Of a stretch of 64,000 nucleotides of DNA, positions 7,962-17,587 are shown one piece after another. How positions within the stretch are numbered: position 1 is the first letter of the stretch; every line of letters starts with the position of its first letter. The position numbers and the translations under genes were made by a program. The notes below the pieces were generated by a model. The model saw only the letters and a program-made list of their open reading frames with translations, ran no database searches and had not been told where the DNA came from. The stretch is from Microbacterium faecale (lineage in GTDB: Bacteria; Actinomycetota; Actinomycetes; Actinomycetales; Microbacteriaceae): NCBI RefSeq assembly GCF_014640975.1, contig NZ_BMHO01000001.1, positions 2,490,166 through 2,554,165 of the forward strand, given 5' to 3'.

Positions 7962-9182
7962 ATGGACGTGATCTGGGTACTCATGGTGCTGATCGGCATC
8001 GGTGTCGGCGTGGCGGTCGGCTGGTTCGCGCGGGCCGCTCGGGCGTCATCGGCTGAGGCCGAGGCGGCGAGCGCGACCGCCGAGGCACGCGAGTTGCGCG
8101 CCGCGCTCGAACGCCAGGAGCGGCGAACGGCGGAAGCGCTGGAGCGCGATCGTGCGGAGCGCCACGAACAGATCGAACGCCAGAGCCGTGAGAACGCGGT
8201 GCTGCAGGCGCTCTCCCCTGTCCGTGAAACGCTGCACCGGATGCAGCAGCGGGTCGACGAGATGCAGCGTGAACGCACCGAACAGTTCGGACAGGTGAGT
8301 GAGCAGCTGCGCAGCGCGCAGAAGATCGACGAGCAGCTGCGCGCCACGACGGAGTCGCTCGCCGGGGCGTTGCGGTCGAACACCTCCCGCGGAGTGTGGG
8401 GCGAAACGCAGCTGCGCCGGATCGTCGAGTCGGCGGGTCTGCTCGCGCGCGTCGACTTCGATGAGCAGTCGTCGATCACGTCCGACGCGGGATCGGGGCG
8501 ACCGGACATGCTCGTGCATCTTCCCGGCGGCACGTCGATCGCGGTCGACGCCAAGGCGCCGCTCGAGGCTTTCCTCGATGCGGAAGCGATTCCTGTCACC
8601 GCCGTCGGCGAGGAGGCCGCGCGCCGCAGCGCCCTGCTCCAGAAGCACGTCAGGGCGGTGCGGGCACATGTCGACGCTCTCGCGAAGAAGGCGTACTGGG
8701 CGGGCCTCGATGCAAGCCCGGAGTTCGTCGTCTGCTTCATCCCGAGCGAGTCCGTGCTCTCCGCGGCGCTCGCGGAGGATCCCGCGCTGCTCGAGTACGC
8801 CTTCGGCAAGCGCGTCGCGCTCGCCTCCCCGGTCAACCTGTGGGCCGTGCTCAAGACGGTCGCGTTCGCGTGGACACAACAGGAGGTGTCGGAAGAAGCG
8901 CGGACTCTCTTCGACCTCGGCAATCAGCTCTACGACCGACTCGGCACGCTCGGCGGACACGCGAGCGACATGCGGCGGGCCATCGAACGCACCGTGGACG
9001 CGTACAACAACCTGGTGGGGTCGTTGGAGTCGCGTGTCCTAGTGACGGCGCGCCGATTCCCCGGCATCGACGCGTCGAAGCTCGCCCACTCCGAATCACC
9101 GGGGGCGATCGACGCTCCCGTGCGGCGTGTGTCCGCGCCAGAATTGCTTGCCGCGGAGGAGGTCAGCCCGGAATCAGATTGA
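7962..9182 (+). CDS. rmuC: DNA recombination protein RmuC
   Basis: The 406-residue protein follows the RmuC plan. An N-terminal membrane anchor comes first (VIWVLMVLIGIGVGVAVGWF), then a long charged coiled coil (residues 30-130). Last is the nuclease-like core with SNTSRGVWGETQLRRIVE, DMLVHLPGGTSIAVDAKAPL and YWAGLDASPEFVVCFIPSE. The Asp...DAK pattern fits the PD-(D/E)XK-like fold proposed for this family. RmuC limits recombination at inverted repeats. The ATG at 7962 is 78 bp after the DJ-1 gene. Its last 20 bp overlap the end of the convergent small membrane gene. Confidence 0.95.
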   Translation: MDVIWVLMVLIGIGVGVAVGWFARAARASSAEAEAASATAEARELRAALERQERRTAEALERDRAERHEQIERQSRENAVLQALSPVRETLHRMQQRVDEMQRERTEQFGQVSEQLRSAQKIDEQLRATTESLAGALRSNTSRGVWGETQLRRIVESAGLLARVDFDEQSSITSDAGSGRPDMLVHLPGGTSIAVDAKAPLEAFLDAEAIPVTAVGEEAARRSALLQKHVRAVRAHVDALAKKAYWAGLDASPEFVVCFIPSESVLSAALAEDPALLEYAFGKRVALASPVNLWAVLKTVAFAWTQQEVSEEARTLFDLGNQLYDRLGTLGGHASDMRRAIERTVDAYNNLVGSLESRVLVTARRFPGIDASKLAHSESPGAIDAPVRRVSAPELLAAEEVSPESD

Positions 9183-9363
9183 GCGAGACGAGCACACCGA
9201 CCGACACGAAAACGAATCCGCCGATCGACCACCAGATGCTGGGCTCGGTGCCTGCGGGACGCCGCACGCGGAAGAGGACGTCAGGGCGTCTGGCCGGATC
9301 CTTCGCGTCCGCCACGACGGCGCGCGCGCCGTCGGACGGGGTCGTCTCCGAGTTGTCGCTCAT
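9163..9363 (-). CDS. Small single-pass membrane protein, unknown
   Basis: A 66-residue protein of unknown function: a polar, charged N-terminal 40 residues (RPDVLFRVRRPAGTEPS is the most structured-looking part) and one C-terminal transmembrane helix, WWSIGGFVFVSVGVLVSLNL. It reads like a tail-anchored small protein. It lies between glpX and the convergent rmuC and shares the strand of glpX, starting 24 bp after the glpX end on the other side. The ATG at 9363 is the only plausible start. I cannot assign it a family. Confidence 0.7.
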   Translation of the reverse strand: MSDNSETTPSDGARAVVADAKDPARRPDVLFRVRRPAGTEPSIWWSIGGFVFVSVGVLVSLNLIPG

Positions 9364-9387
9364 GCGCCCAGTATCTCACGCGCCGGC

Positions 9388-10389
9388 TTAAAGCCACTTC
9401 GACTCGAGGTGATCACTCGAGATGCGTCGCAGCGTGCCGGAGTGTCCTCGCAGGACGACACTCTCGGTATACAGGTAGCCGCCCTGACGCTTCACACCGG
9501 CGACGAGCGCGCCGTCGGTGACTCCCGTCGCGACGAAGATCGTGTTGCTGCCGCTGACCATGTCGTCGGCCTCGAGAACCTCATCCATCGCGAGCCCGGC
9601 ATCGATGCCCTTCTGCCGTTCCTCGTCGTCGCGCGGCCACATCCGGCCCTGGATGTGGCCTCCGAGCGCCTTGATGGCGCACGCCGTCACGATGCCCTCG
9701 GGGCTACCACCGACGCCGACGCACAGGTCCGTTCGCGCGTCGTGGCGTGCGGCGTTGATCCCGCCCGCGACGTCGCCGTCGCTCATGAGACGCGTACCAG
9801 CGCCGGTCTCGCGAATGTCAGCAATCAACTGCTCGTGGCGCGGCCGGTTCAACACCGACACGACGAGCTCCTCGACGGGCTTGTGGAGCGCCTTCGCGAG
9901 GCGTGCGATGTTCTCCTGGATCGGCAGACGGATGTCGACGACGCCGACGCCCTCGGGTCCGGTGACGATCTTGTCCATGTAAAAGACGCTCGACGCATCG
10001 AGCATGGTGCCGCGGTCCGACATCGCGATCACGCTCAGAGCGTTATTGCGCCCTTCGGCCGTCAGCGTCGTGCCGTCAATCGGGTCGACAGCGATGTCGT
10101 AGGAGCGCCCACGACCGGTGCCGACGTGCTCGCCGTTGTACAGCATCGGGGCGTTGTCCTTCTCGCCCTCGCCGATCACCACGACGCCGTCGAACTCGAC
10201 CGTCGTCAAGAACGCGCGCATGCCGTCGACGGCTGCACCGTCAGCGAGCTCCTTCTGTCCGCGGCCGATAAACGGCACGGACCGAATGGCCGCGGCCTCC
10301 GTCGCGCGCACGAGCTCGAGCGCGATGTTGCGGTCGGGCTGCAGCGGGATCAGATCGTCGGGGTCATGGATCTCGTGATCGGCAGTCAT
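9388..10389 (-). CDS. glpX: Fructose-1,6-bisphosphatase, class II
   Basis: The 333-residue enzyme removes the C1 phosphate of fructose 1,6-bisphosphate in gluconeogenesis. Class II (GlpX) hallmarks are present: the metal-binding VVIGEGEKDNAPMLYNGE, the phosphatase core DIAVDPIDGTTLTAEG, and GVGGSPEGIVTACAIKALGG, all at their usual spacing. The length is normal. It is divergent from fba, whose enzyme makes the reverse-direction substrate pool, so a shared promoter region of 170 bp (10390-10559) lies between two opposed steps of the same pathway. Start is the ATG at 10389. Confidence 0.97.
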   Translation of the reverse strand: MTADHEIHDPDDLIPLQPDRNIALELVRATEAAAIRSVPFIGRGQKELADGAAVDGMRAFLTTVEFDGVVVIGEGEKDNAPMLYNGEHVGTGRGRSYDIAVDPIDGTTLTAEGRNNALSVIAMSDRGTMLDASSVFYMDKIVTGPEGVGVVDIRLPIQENIARLAKALHKPVEELVVSVLNRPRHEQLIADIRETGAGTRLMSDGDVAGGINAARHDARTDLCVGVGGSPEGIVTACAIKALGGHIQGRMWPRDDEERQKGIDAGLAMDEVLEADDMVSGSNTIFVATGVTDGALVAGVKRQGGYLYTESVVLRGHSGTLRRISSDHLESKWL

Positions 10390-10559
10390 GATCTCGAGCG
10401 TAGCCGCGCGAATGACAGCACTCCGCGTTCTTCACTCCGCGATCCGACGAAGGATTCGCGAATCTTTCGCGTGTGTCGAGGACGGCGGTCAAGTTTCCGT
10501 GGGCGACGCCACGCAATAGGGTGGGAGGGCCATTTCCCACCTCTCGAAGGAGCCGCGTC

Positions 10560-11591
10560 ATGTCGGTTGCAACTCCGGATCAGTACTCCGAAATGCTCTC
10601 GCGGGCGAAGCAGGGCGGCTACGCCTTCCCCGCATTCAACGTCTCGAGTTCCCAGACGATCAACTCCGTTCTCCAGGGCCTCGCAGAGGCCGGTTCCGAC
10701 GGCATCATTCAGGTGACGACGGGCGGCGCAGACTACTTCGCCGGCCACACGGTCAAGGCGCGCGCCACGGGCGCGATCGCGATGGCCCAGTACGTACGTA
10801 CGGTCGCCGCGAGCTACGGCGTCACCGTCGCCGTGCACACCGACCACTGCCCGAAGGACGCGCTCGACAGCTTCCTCCTGCCGCTGCTCGAGGCGAGCGA
10901 GGAGCAGGTGAAGGCCGGCGGCGAGCCGATCTTCAACTCGCACATGTGGGATGGATCCGCCGTGCCGCTCGACGAGAACATCCAGATCGCGCAGGAACTG
11001 CTCCCCCGCATGCACGCGATCAACTCGATTCTCGAGATCGAGGTCGGCGTCGTGGGCGGCGAAGAGGACGGCGTCACCCACGAGGGCTCGAACGACGCGC
11101 TCTACACGACCGTCGGCGACGTGACGAAGGCGGTCGAGGCGCTTGGTCTCGGCGAGAAGGGCAAGTACATCTCGGCGCTGACGTTCGGCAACGTGCACGG
11201 CGTCTACAAGCCCGGCAACGTCAAGCTGCGTCCCGAGCTCCTGGGCGAGATCCAGGCCGGCATCGCCGAGAAGTTCGGCACCAGCGAGAAGCCCCTCGAC
11301 CTCGTGTTCCACGGTGGATCCGGCTCCACCGTCCAGGAGATCGCCACCGCCGTCGCAAACGGCGTCATCAAGATGAACATCGACACGGACACCCAGTACG
11401 CGTTCACGCGCTCGGTCGCCGGGTACATGTTCGAGAACTACGACGGCGTGCTGAAGCTGGACGGCGACGTCGGCAACAAGAAGAAGTACGACCCGCGCGC
11501 CTGGGGCAAGGTCGCCGAGTCGGCCATGGCGGCGCGCGTCGTCGAGGCCACGAAGCAGCTCGGATCCCACGGCAAGTCGATCAGCGCCTGA
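10560..11591 (+). CDS. fba: Class II fructose-bisphosphate aldolase
   Basis: The 343-residue zinc aldolase interconverts fructose 1,6-bisphosphate with DHAP and glyceraldehyde 3-phosphate. Class IIA features are clear: YAFPAFNVSSSQTINSVLQG, the zinc-ligand region AVHTDHCPKDALDSF, EIEVGVVGGEEDGV, and DLVFHGGSGST for phosphate binding. The ATG at 10560 has GAAGGAG just upstream (about 10546-10552); an in-frame extension to 10473 runs through the promoter and is rejected. A strong hairpin terminator follows at 11602-11645. Normal length. Confidence 0.97.
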   Translation: MSVATPDQYSEMLSRAKQGGYAFPAFNVSSSQTINSVLQGLAEAGSDGIIQVTTGGADYFAGHTVKARATGAIAMAQYVRTVAASYGVTVAVHTDHCPKDALDSFLLPLLEASEEQVKAGGEPIFNSHMWDGSAVPLDENIQIAQELLPRMHAINSILEIEVGVVGGEEDGVTHEGSNDALYTTVGDVTKAVEALGLGEKGKYISALTFGNVHGVYKPGNVKLRPELLGEIQAGIAEKFGTSEKPLDLVFHGGSGSTVQEIATAVANGVIKMNIDTDTQYAFTRSVAGYMFENYDGVLKLDGDVGNKKKYDPRAWGKVAESAMAARVVEATKQLGSHGKSISA

Positions 11592-11601
11592 CGACTCGTA
11601 T

Positions 11602-11645
11602 ACACACAGAACGGGCCCGGCATTCGCCGGGCCCGTTCTGTGTGT
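11602..11645. terminator. Strong bidirectional hairpin after fba
   Basis: A perfect 20-bp stem (11602-11621 with 11626-11645) closes a 4-base ATTC loop. It lies 10 bp after the fba stop and 11 bp after the end of the convergent DUF6264-like gene, so it can serve both. There is no long T tract, as is usual in GC-rich actinobacteria. Confidence 0.9.
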
Positions 11646-11656
11646 GTAGGGGGGAA

Positions 11657-12190
11657 CTAGAGAGCGACGCCCTGCATCTCGGCGAAAGCCGCGAAGACGT
11701 TCGGATCCGACACGAGCGGAATCGCGACGATCAGCCCACCGATGATCGTGAACACGACCCCGGCGATCAGCGCGATCCACCACATCGACTTACCCGCGAC
11801 CCCGCGTCGCCAGACGAACCACGTCGTCGCCAGCCACCCGATGAGCATCACGACGACAGCGACCACGCCGGCTGCGCGCTGGCGCGCGTAGTCGACGAGT
11901 TCGACATCCAGTCGGAGAGCGTCGAGGAGCGCTGCGGGATCGGTGTACGCCGAGATGCTGTCGAGCACCATGAAGAGGCCGAACACGAGCAGCGCGACCG
12001 TCGCCACGCGATCGCCGAACCTGCCGCGACGCGCACCGGGCGTCACCCGCGGCTCGACGCCCGGCGGCATGTCACGCGGAACGAGCGCGGGGTCGACGGG
12101 CTCGACGGCACGTCCGCTGCGCACGCTCTGCTCCTCGGGCGTCGCGAACGCGCCGAACTGCGGGCGCGGCCGCTCGCCGGCGTCGGTCAC
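11657..12190 (-). CDS. DUF6264-like membrane protein
   Basis: This 177-residue protein begins with a Pro/Arg-rich cytosolic segment containing [15 protein letters not shown], a motif I associate with the actinobacterial DUF6264 group (family name given from memory, moderate certainty). Three or four transmembrane helices follow ([56 protein letters not shown]). GTG at 12190 is the best start, because it overlaps the ispH stop as GTGA; a longer reading into ispH is an artefact. It is translationally coupled to ispH, but there is no known link to isoprenoid synthesis. Function unknown. Confidence 0.75.
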   Translation of the reverse strand: MTDAGERPRPQFGAFATPEEQSVRSGRAVEPVDPALVPRDMPPGVEPRVTPGARRGRFGDRVATVALLVFGLFMVLDSISAYTDPAALLDALRLDVELVDYARQRAAGVVAVVVMLIGWLATTWFVWRRGVAGKSMWWIALIAGVVFTIIGGLIVAIPLVSDPNVFAAFAEMQGVAL

Positions 12191-13230
12191 GCGCTTTCCC
12201 GTCGGCCGCCACGCGGACCGTCGCCGCGCAGCTCCTTCGGGAGGGAGAAGATCAGGTCCTCCTCCGCCGTGCGCACCTCTTCGACGTCGAAGTATCCCGC
12301 GTGCGTCAGCTCGGACATCAGCTGCTCGACCAGCACGTCGGGCACGCTTGCGCCGCTCGTGATCCCGATCGTCTTGACGCCGTCGAGCCACTCCTGGCGG
12401 ACCTCGTCCGGGTAGTCGATCCGGTAGGCGGCCTTCGCCCCGTACTGGAGCGCGACTTCGACAAGGCGCACCGAGTTCGAGGAGTTGGCAGACCCGACGA
12501 CGATCACGAGGTCGGAATGCTCGGCGATCTTCTTGATCGCGACCTGACGGTTCTGCGTGGCGTAGCAGATGTCGTCCGAGGGGGGATCCTGCAGGTGCGG
12601 GAATCGCTCGCGCAGTCGGCGGACCGTCTCCATCGTCTCGTCGACCGAGAGGGTCGTCTGCGAGAGCCAGACCAGCTTCGACGGATCCTCGACCTCGACC
12701 GTGTCCGCTTCATCCGGATTGTTCACGACCGTCACGTGGTCGGGAGCCTCGCCAGCCGTACCTTCGACCTCTTCGTGCCCCTCGTGCCCGACGAGCAGGA
12801 TCTGATAGTCGTCACGCGCGAAGCGCTTGGCCTCGCGGTGCACCTTCGTCACAAGCGGGCACGTCGCATCGATCGCGCGGAGGCCGCGCGTCGCTGCCGA
12901 GTCGACGACGGCCGGAGAGACGCCGTGGGCGCTGAACACGACAAGCGCGCCCTCGGGAACTTCGTCGACCTCTTCGACGAAGATCGCGCCCTTCTCCTCG
13001 AGTTCGCGCACGACATGGATGTTGTGCACGATCTGCTTGCGCACGTACACGGGAGCGCCGTGACGCTCCAGCGCCTGCTCGACGGTGATGACGGCGCGAT
13101 CGACGCCGGCGCAGTAGCCGCGCGGTGCGGCGAGCAGGATCTTCTTGTCGCCCGCGATAGGCACATCCTGCAGCCGCTCGCGCCGCTGCGGCAGGCGCGG
13201 ATTCGGGAGTGCAACGACGGTCTGGCTCAT
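12187..13230 (-). CDS. ispH: 4-hydroxy-3-methylbut-2-enyl diphosphate reductase
   Basis: This 347-residue iron-sulfur enzyme makes IPP and DMAPP in the last step of the MEP pathway. The three cluster cysteines are visible in [22 protein letters not shown] and [10 protein letters not shown], and the substrate-binding [13 protein letters not shown] is intact. The length is normal, with a short N-terminal extension ([20 protein letters not shown]) of the kind seen in actinobacteria. It is divergent from xseA with 51 bp between starts, and coupled downstream to the DUF6264-like gene by a GTGA overlap. Confidence 0.97.
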   Translation of the reverse strand: MSQTVVALPNPRLPQRRERLQDVPIAGDKKILLAAPRGYCAGVDRAVITVEQALERHGAPVYVRKQIVHNIHVVRELEEKGAIFVEEVDEVPEGALVVFSAHGVSPAVVDSAATRGLRAIDATCPLVTKVHREAKRFARDDYQILLVGHEGHEEVEGTAGEAPDHVTVVNNPDEADTVEVEDPSKLVWLSQTTLSVDETMETVRRLRERFPHLQDPPSDDICYATQNRQVAIKKIAEHSDLVIVVGSANSSNSVRLVEVALQYGAKAAYRIDYPDEVRQEWLDGVKTIGITSGASVPDVLVEQLMSELTHAGYFDVEEVRTAEEDLIFSLPKELRGDGPRGGRRESA

Positions 13231-13281
13231 ACCTCCAGCCTACGTCGCCCAACCGTCAGACCTCCCGAATACCCTGAAACC

Positions 13282-14574
13282 GTGACTTCGTTCCAGCCGA
13301 ACCCCGTTCCCGATGCCGCGCCGCCGAGTGACGCGGTCGCCCCACGCGATTCCGGGCCCGATACGCCGACCTCGGTCGAGCGCCTGAATCAGACGATCAA
13401 GGCGTCCATCGACCGCTGGGGCGCGGTGTGGGTCGAGGGCGAGATCACGCAGTGGAACAAGCGCGGCCGCAACGTGTTCGGCGGCATGAAAGACCTCACG
13501 AGCGACGCGCAGATCAATCTGCAGGTCTGGTCGAGTGTGCTGGAGCGGCTCACCGACGAGTTCCGCGTCGGCGACCATGTCGTCGCGCATCTCAAGGCCA
13601 GCTACTTCTCCAAGCGCGGCTCCTTCTCGTTCCAAGTGACGACGATGAAGCACGTCGGCCTGGGCGCGCAGCTCGAGCGTCTGGAACAGCTCCGGCGCCA
13701 GCTGCGTCAGGAGGGCCTGTTCGATTCAGCCCGCAAGCGCCCCATTCCGTTCTTGCCCGATTGCGTCGGCCTCATCACCGGCGCGCAGTCCGACGCCGAG
13801 AAAGACGTGCTGCGCAACGCACAGCTCCGGTGGCCGCAGGTCGCCTTCCGCACGATCCACGCCGCGGTCCAGGGCGACCGCAGCGTCGGCGAGATCATCG
13901 CGGCGCTCGAGACCCTCGATGCCGACCCCGAGGTCGATGTCATCGTCATCGCGCGCGGCGGCGGCGACCCGCAGACGCTGCTCGGGTTCAGCGACGAGCG
14001 CCTCCTCCGCGCTGTGGCGGCCGCGTCGACGCCCGTCGTCAGCGCGATCGGCCACGAGAATGACCGACCGCTGCTCGACGAGGTCGCCGATGTGCGCGCG
14101 TCAACGCCGACCGACGCCGCCAAACGGGTGGTGCCGGACGTCGGCGAGCAGCGCACGATCATCGACCAGCTGCGGTCGCGCCTCTCCACGCGTCTGCAAC
14201 AGCAGGTGCAGCACGGCATCCAACAGCTCGAGCAGGTGCGATCACGCCCGTCACTGCGCGACCCGGAGCGCATGCTCCGCGACCGGGAACAGGAGGTCAT
14301 GCTCTCGGTCTCACGCGGACGCGACATCATGGCGCGCGTCGTCGATCGCGCCGAGCGACGCACAGGAGAGCTGCGCGCCTCACTGCGTGCGCTGTCGCCC
14401 GCTTCGACGCTCGCCCGCGGATACGCGATCGCCCAGGCTGCAGACGGCGCGATCCTGCGAGACGCCGCCGACGCACCCGACGGCACCGTGCTGACGGTCA
14501 CACTCGACCACGGCGCGATCGGCGCCGTGTCGAGCGGCCCGGCGGCGTCGATCACCCCTCATGACGAAACGTAG
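13282..14574 (+). CDS. xseA: Exodeoxyribonuclease VII large subunit
   Basis: The 430-residue large subunit of exonuclease VII degrades single-stranded DNA. The N-terminal OB fold ([41 protein letters not shown]) is followed by the catalytic domain with [25 protein letters not shown] and [17 protein letters not shown] coiled-coil C-terminal region and ARGYAIAQ complete it. GTG at 13282 is chosen because the upstream in-frame region runs antisense through ispH. It is followed after 10 bp by xseB and probably heads a five-gene coupled run ending at fumC. Confidence 0.95.
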   Translation: MTSFQPNPVPDAAPPSDAVAPRDSGPDTPTSVERLNQTIKASIDRWGAVWVEGEITQWNKRGRNVFGGMKDLTSDAQINLQVWSSVLERLTDEFRVGDHVVAHLKASYFSKRGSFSFQVTTMKHVGLGAQLERLEQLRRQLRQEGLFDSARKRPIPFLPDCVGLITGAQSDAEKDVLRNAQLRWPQVAFRTIHAAVQGDRSVGEIIAALETLDADPEVDVIVIARGGGDPQTLLGFSDERLLRAVAAASTPVVSAIGHENDRPLLDEVADVRASTPTDAAKRVVPDVGEQRTIIDQLRSRLSTRLQQQVQHGIQQLEQVRSRPSLRDPERMLRDREQEVMLSVSRGRDIMARVVDRAERRTGELRASLRALSPASTLARGYAIAQAADGAILRDAADAPDGTVLTVTLDHGAIGAVSSGPAASITPHDET

Positions 14575-14584
14575 GATGGACACG

Positions 14585-14824
14585 ATGACTGATCAGGCCC
14601 CGGACGTCCAGGAGCTCTCCTTCGAGCAGGCGCGCGATGAGCTGGTGCGCGTCGTGAGCGAACTCGAACAGGGCGCCCCCACTCTCGAGCAGTCGCTCGC
14701 GCTCTGGGAGCGCGGCGAGGCGCTCGCTGCGCGTTGCGAGGAGTGGCTGTTGGGAGCGAAGCGTCGCCTCGACGAGGCGCGCGCCGCGAGCGATGCCGCG
14801 GCGGGCTCCGCGGACGAAGACTGA
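14585..14824 (+). CDS. xseB: Exodeoxyribonuclease VII small subunit
   Basis: The 79-residue small subunit carries [20 protein letters not shown] and [23 protein letters not shown], diagnostic of the two-helix XseB fold that binds the large-subunit coiled coil. Three in-frame ATGs (14561, 14576, 14585) are possible; 14585 is preferred because GGATGGA lies at the proper distance and the family begins about ten residues before LSFEQ. The stop overlaps the start of the next gene (TGATG). Confidence 0.95.
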   Translation: MTDQAPDVQELSFEQARDELVRVVSELEQGAPTLEQSLALWERGEALAARCEEWLLGAKRRLDEARAASDAAAGSADED

Positions 14825-15471
14825 TGGCGCGCACGCCGCGCGTCGCCGCGCACCTCGGTCGGCCCGAGACTCCCGACGAGGAGCGTCTCCGCAAGGCGGA
14901 GAACTCGCGAAATTACCGCCGCAGCAAGACGTTCACGAATCTCATCATCGCGATGGGCGTGACACTCCTCATCGTCGCAATCGTCTACTTCATCGTTCCG
15001 CGAGGCGAACTCGAGCAGCCAGCCCCACCTGATGTCCCCGCGATCGCCGACGACATCTCGACGCAGCTCGACCGCGCGGTCATCACTCCCCCCGCGCCCG
15101 ATGGCTGGGGCGTGAACATCGCCGAGCTCGGGCCAGGCTCGCCTGCGGTCTGGACCGTCAACTACAACGACATTCCCGAAGACAACCGCGCATTCGTGCG
15201 GTTCGCGCAGGCATTCGACGTCGACGACACCTGGGCGTCTCAGCTCCTCGGCGGCGCGGCACCCACGGGTGAGGTGACGATCGACGGCATCGAATGGACC
15301 GCCTTCGAGATCTCCACCCCGAGCGACAACCGCAACATCTCCTACGCCCTCGGTGTTGAGGTCGGCCCCGACTTCGTCCTTGTCTACGGCAGTGCCGACG
15401 CCGAGACGACGGCGATCCTCGCCGGCGGCATCGCCGATGCCGTCGCATCCCTTCAGGAAGAGGTCAGATGA
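14824..15471 (+). CDS. DUF4245-like single-pass membrane protein
   Basis: This 215-residue protein has a basic N-terminus (RRSKTFTNL), one transmembrane helix (LIIAMGVTLLIVAIVYFIVP) and a long extracytoplasmic domain rich in acidic residues, with WGVNIAEL, WTVNYNDIPEDNRAFVRFAQ and WTAFEIS. This matches the DUF4245 group of actinobacterial proteins, whose function is unknown. It overlaps xseB upstream and the carbonic anhydrase gene downstream by a few bases each, so it is translated as part of that run. A signal-anchor topology is likely. Confidence 0.8.
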   Translation: MARTPRVAAHLGRPETPDEERLRKAENSRNYRRSKTFTNLIIAMGVTLLIVAIVYFIVPRGELEQPAPPDVPAIADDISTQLDRAVITPPAPDGWGVNIAELGPGSPAVWTVNYNDIPEDNRAFVRFAQAFDVDDTWASQLLGGAAPTGEVTIDGIEWTAFEISTPSDNRNISYALGVEVGPDFVLVYGSADAETTAILAGGIADAVASLQEEVR

Positions 15472-16124
15472 TGGTAACCACCCCGGCACAGGCATGGCAG
15501 CGGATGCAGGAGGGCAACGAGCGATTCGTCGCAGGAACGCCGAACCACCCGCATCAGGACGTGGACCGACGCCATGAGGTGGCCATCGCGCAGCGCCCGA
15601 CGGCGGCGCTGTTCGGGTGCAGCGACTCACGTCTCGCCGCGGAGATCATCTTCGACATGGGCCTCGGCGACCTGTTCGTCATTCGCAATGCGGGACAGGT
15701 GACCGGCGAGTCGATCATGGGCACGATCGAGTACGCCGTCGACATCCTCGAGGTCCCCCTCATCGTCGTGCTCGGCCACGACGAGTGCGGCGCCGTGCGC
15801 GCGGCGATCGACAGCCTCGAGTTCGATGCCCCGGCGCTCGCTCCGGCGATCTGGCGTCAGGTCTCGCCCATTGTGCCTTCGGCACGGCGCGTGCGTCAGG
15901 AACAGATCGCCAACGGCGACGACGACGCCCCCATCGACCCGACGCGCGTCGGACAGCTGCACCTGCGCGACACGATTACCGCCATCCTGCACTCGTCGGA
16001 GCTGATCAGCGATGCCGTGGCTTCGGGACGACTCGGTATCGTCGGAGCCAACTACCGACTCGCTGAGGGCGCCGCCGTGCCCGATGTGACCCTGGGAGTC
16101 GCGGACGATTCCGCGGCGGCCTGA
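15468..16124 (+). CDS. Beta-class carbonic anhydrase
   Basis: This 218-residue enzyme hydrates CO2 to bicarbonate. The beta-class zinc site is complete: Cys and Asp/Arg in [12 protein letters not shown], then the HxxC pair in [36 protein letters not shown] is the conserved core between them. The ATG at 15468 overlaps the previous stop (ATGA); 15471 is an alternative. Bicarbonate could feed carboxylases, but the gene context (xse genes and fumC) gives no specific pathway. Confidence 0.95.
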   Translation: MMVTTPAQAWQRMQEGNERFVAGTPNHPHQDVDRRHEVAIAQRPTAALFGCSDSRLAAEIIFDMGLGDLFVIRNAGQVTGESIMGTIEYAVDILEVPLIVVLGHDECGAVRAAIDSLEFDAPALAPAIWRQVSPIVPSARRVRQEQIANGDDDAPIDPTRVGQLHLRDTITAILHSSELISDAVASGRLGIVGANYRLAEGAAVPDVTLGVADDSAAA

Positions 16125-16141
16125 ACGGAGAGGACAACGAA

Positions 16142-17530
16142 GTGACTGAATACCGTATCGAGCACGACACGATGGGCGAGGTGCGGGTCCCCGCAAACGC
16201 TCTCTACCGTGCGCAGACCCAGCGTGCCGTCGAGAACTTCCCGATCTCGGGCCAGGGTCTCGAGTCGCGCCACATCGCCGCGCTCGCGCGCATCAAGAAG
16301 GCTGCGGCTCTCGCCAACAAGGATCTGGGCACGCTCGACGGCGCCATCGCCGACGCGATCGCCTGGGCAGCCGACCAGGTGGTCACCGGCGAATACGACG
16401 ATCAGTTCCCGGTCGACACGTACCAGACCGGATCCGGGACCAGCTCGAACATGAACATGAACGAGGTGCTCTCCTCGCTCGCCACGCAGAAACTCGGCAG
16501 CGAGGTGCACCCGAACGACCACGTGAACGCGTCGCAGTCGTCGAACGACGTCTTCCCGACCTCCGTGCACGTGGCGGTCACCGAGGCGCTCCTCACGGAT
16601 CTCGTGCCCGCGCTCGACCACATCGCGCGAGCGTTCGAGCGCAAGGCCGACGAGTGGAAGAGCATCGTGAAGGCCGGGCGCACGCACCTCATGGACGCCA
16701 CCCCCGTCACTCTCGGCCAGGAGTTCGGCGGCTACGCCCGCCAGATGCGCCTCGGCATCGAGCGCGTGGAGGCGACGATCGCTCGCGTCGCCGAGGTGCC
16801 GCAGGGCGGCACGGCAGTCGGCACCGGGATCAACACCCCGGCCGGCTTCCCGCAGAAGGTGATCGCGAACCTCGTCTCCGAGACCGGACTGCCGCTCACG
16901 GAGGCCGTCGACCACTTCGAGGCGCAGGCGAACCGCGATGGCCTCGTCGAGGCCTCCGGCGCGCTGCGCACGATCGCCGTCTCGCTCACGAAGATCAACA
17001 ACGACCTGCGCTGGATGGGCTCGGGGCCGAACACCGGCCTCGGCGAACTGCACCTGCCCGATCTGCAGCCCGGCTCCTCGATCATGCCCGGCAAGGTGAA
17101 CCCGGTGATCCCCGAAGCGGTCCTCATGGTCTGCGCACGCGTGATCGGCAACGACCAGACGATCGCCTTCGCGGGCGCGTCCGGGTCGTTCGAGTTGAAC
17201 GTCGCGATCCCCGTGATGGGCACGTCGCTGCTTGAGTCGATCCGCCTGCTGGCGAACGCGAGCCGCGTCCTCGCCGACAAGACGGTGGACGGTCTCGAGG
17301 TCAACCACGAGCGCGTCACGGCACTCGCGGGCATGAGCCCGTCGATCGTCACCCCGCTGAACAAGCTCATCGGATACGAGGCGGCCGCGAAGATCGCGAA
17401 GCACTCGGTCGCGAAGGGCATCACGGTCCGCGAGGCCGTGATCGATCTCGGTTACGTCGAGCGCGGCGAGCTCACCGAGGCCGACCTCGACGAGAAGCTC
17501 GATCTGCTGTCGATGACGCACCCGGGCTGA
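16142..17530 (+). CDS. fumC: Class II fumarate hydratase
   Basis: This 462-residue iron-independent fumarase interconverts fumarate and L-malate in the TCA cycle. It shows [15 protein letters not shown], the [12 protein letters not shown] motif, [16 protein letters not shown] and the superfamily signature [15 protein letters not shown] with the flexible catalytic loop. GTG at 16142 begins 17 bp after the carbonic anhydrase stop. It is the last gene of its run and is followed by a strong bidirectional terminator. Normal length. Confidence 0.97.
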   Translation: MTEYRIEHDTMGEVRVPANALYRAQTQRAVENFPISGQGLESRHIAALARIKKAAALANKDLGTLDGAIADAIAWAADQVVTGEYDDQFPVDTYQTGSGTSSNMNMNEVLSSLATQKLGSEVHPNDHVNASQSSNDVFPTSVHVAVTEALLTDLVPALDHIARAFERKADEWKSIVKAGRTHLMDATPVTLGQEFGGYARQMRLGIERVEATIARVAEVPQGGTAVGTGINTPAGFPQKVIANLVSETGLPLTEAVDHFEAQANRDGLVEASGALRTIAVSLTKINNDLRWMGSGPNTGLGELHLPDLQPGSSIMPGKVNPVIPEAVLMVCARVIGNDQTIAFAGASGSFELNVAIPVMGTSLLESIRLLANASRVLADKTVDGLEVNHERVTALAGMSPSIVTPLNKLIGYEAAAKIAKHSVAKGITVREAVIDLGYVERGELTEADLDEKLDLLSMTHPG

Positions 17531-17542
17531 CCGGTACGACGA

Positions 17543-17581
17543 AAGGCCCCGGAGCGCACCACTCGTGCGCTCCGGGGCCTT
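17543..17581. terminator. Hairpin terminator between fumC and phoH
   Basis: A perfect 17-bp stem (17543-17559 with 17565-17581) closes a 5-base loop. It begins 12 bp after the fumC stop and ends 6 bp from the convergent phoH stop, so it can act in both directions. Confidence 0.9.
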
Positions 17582-17587
17582 CTCGCG

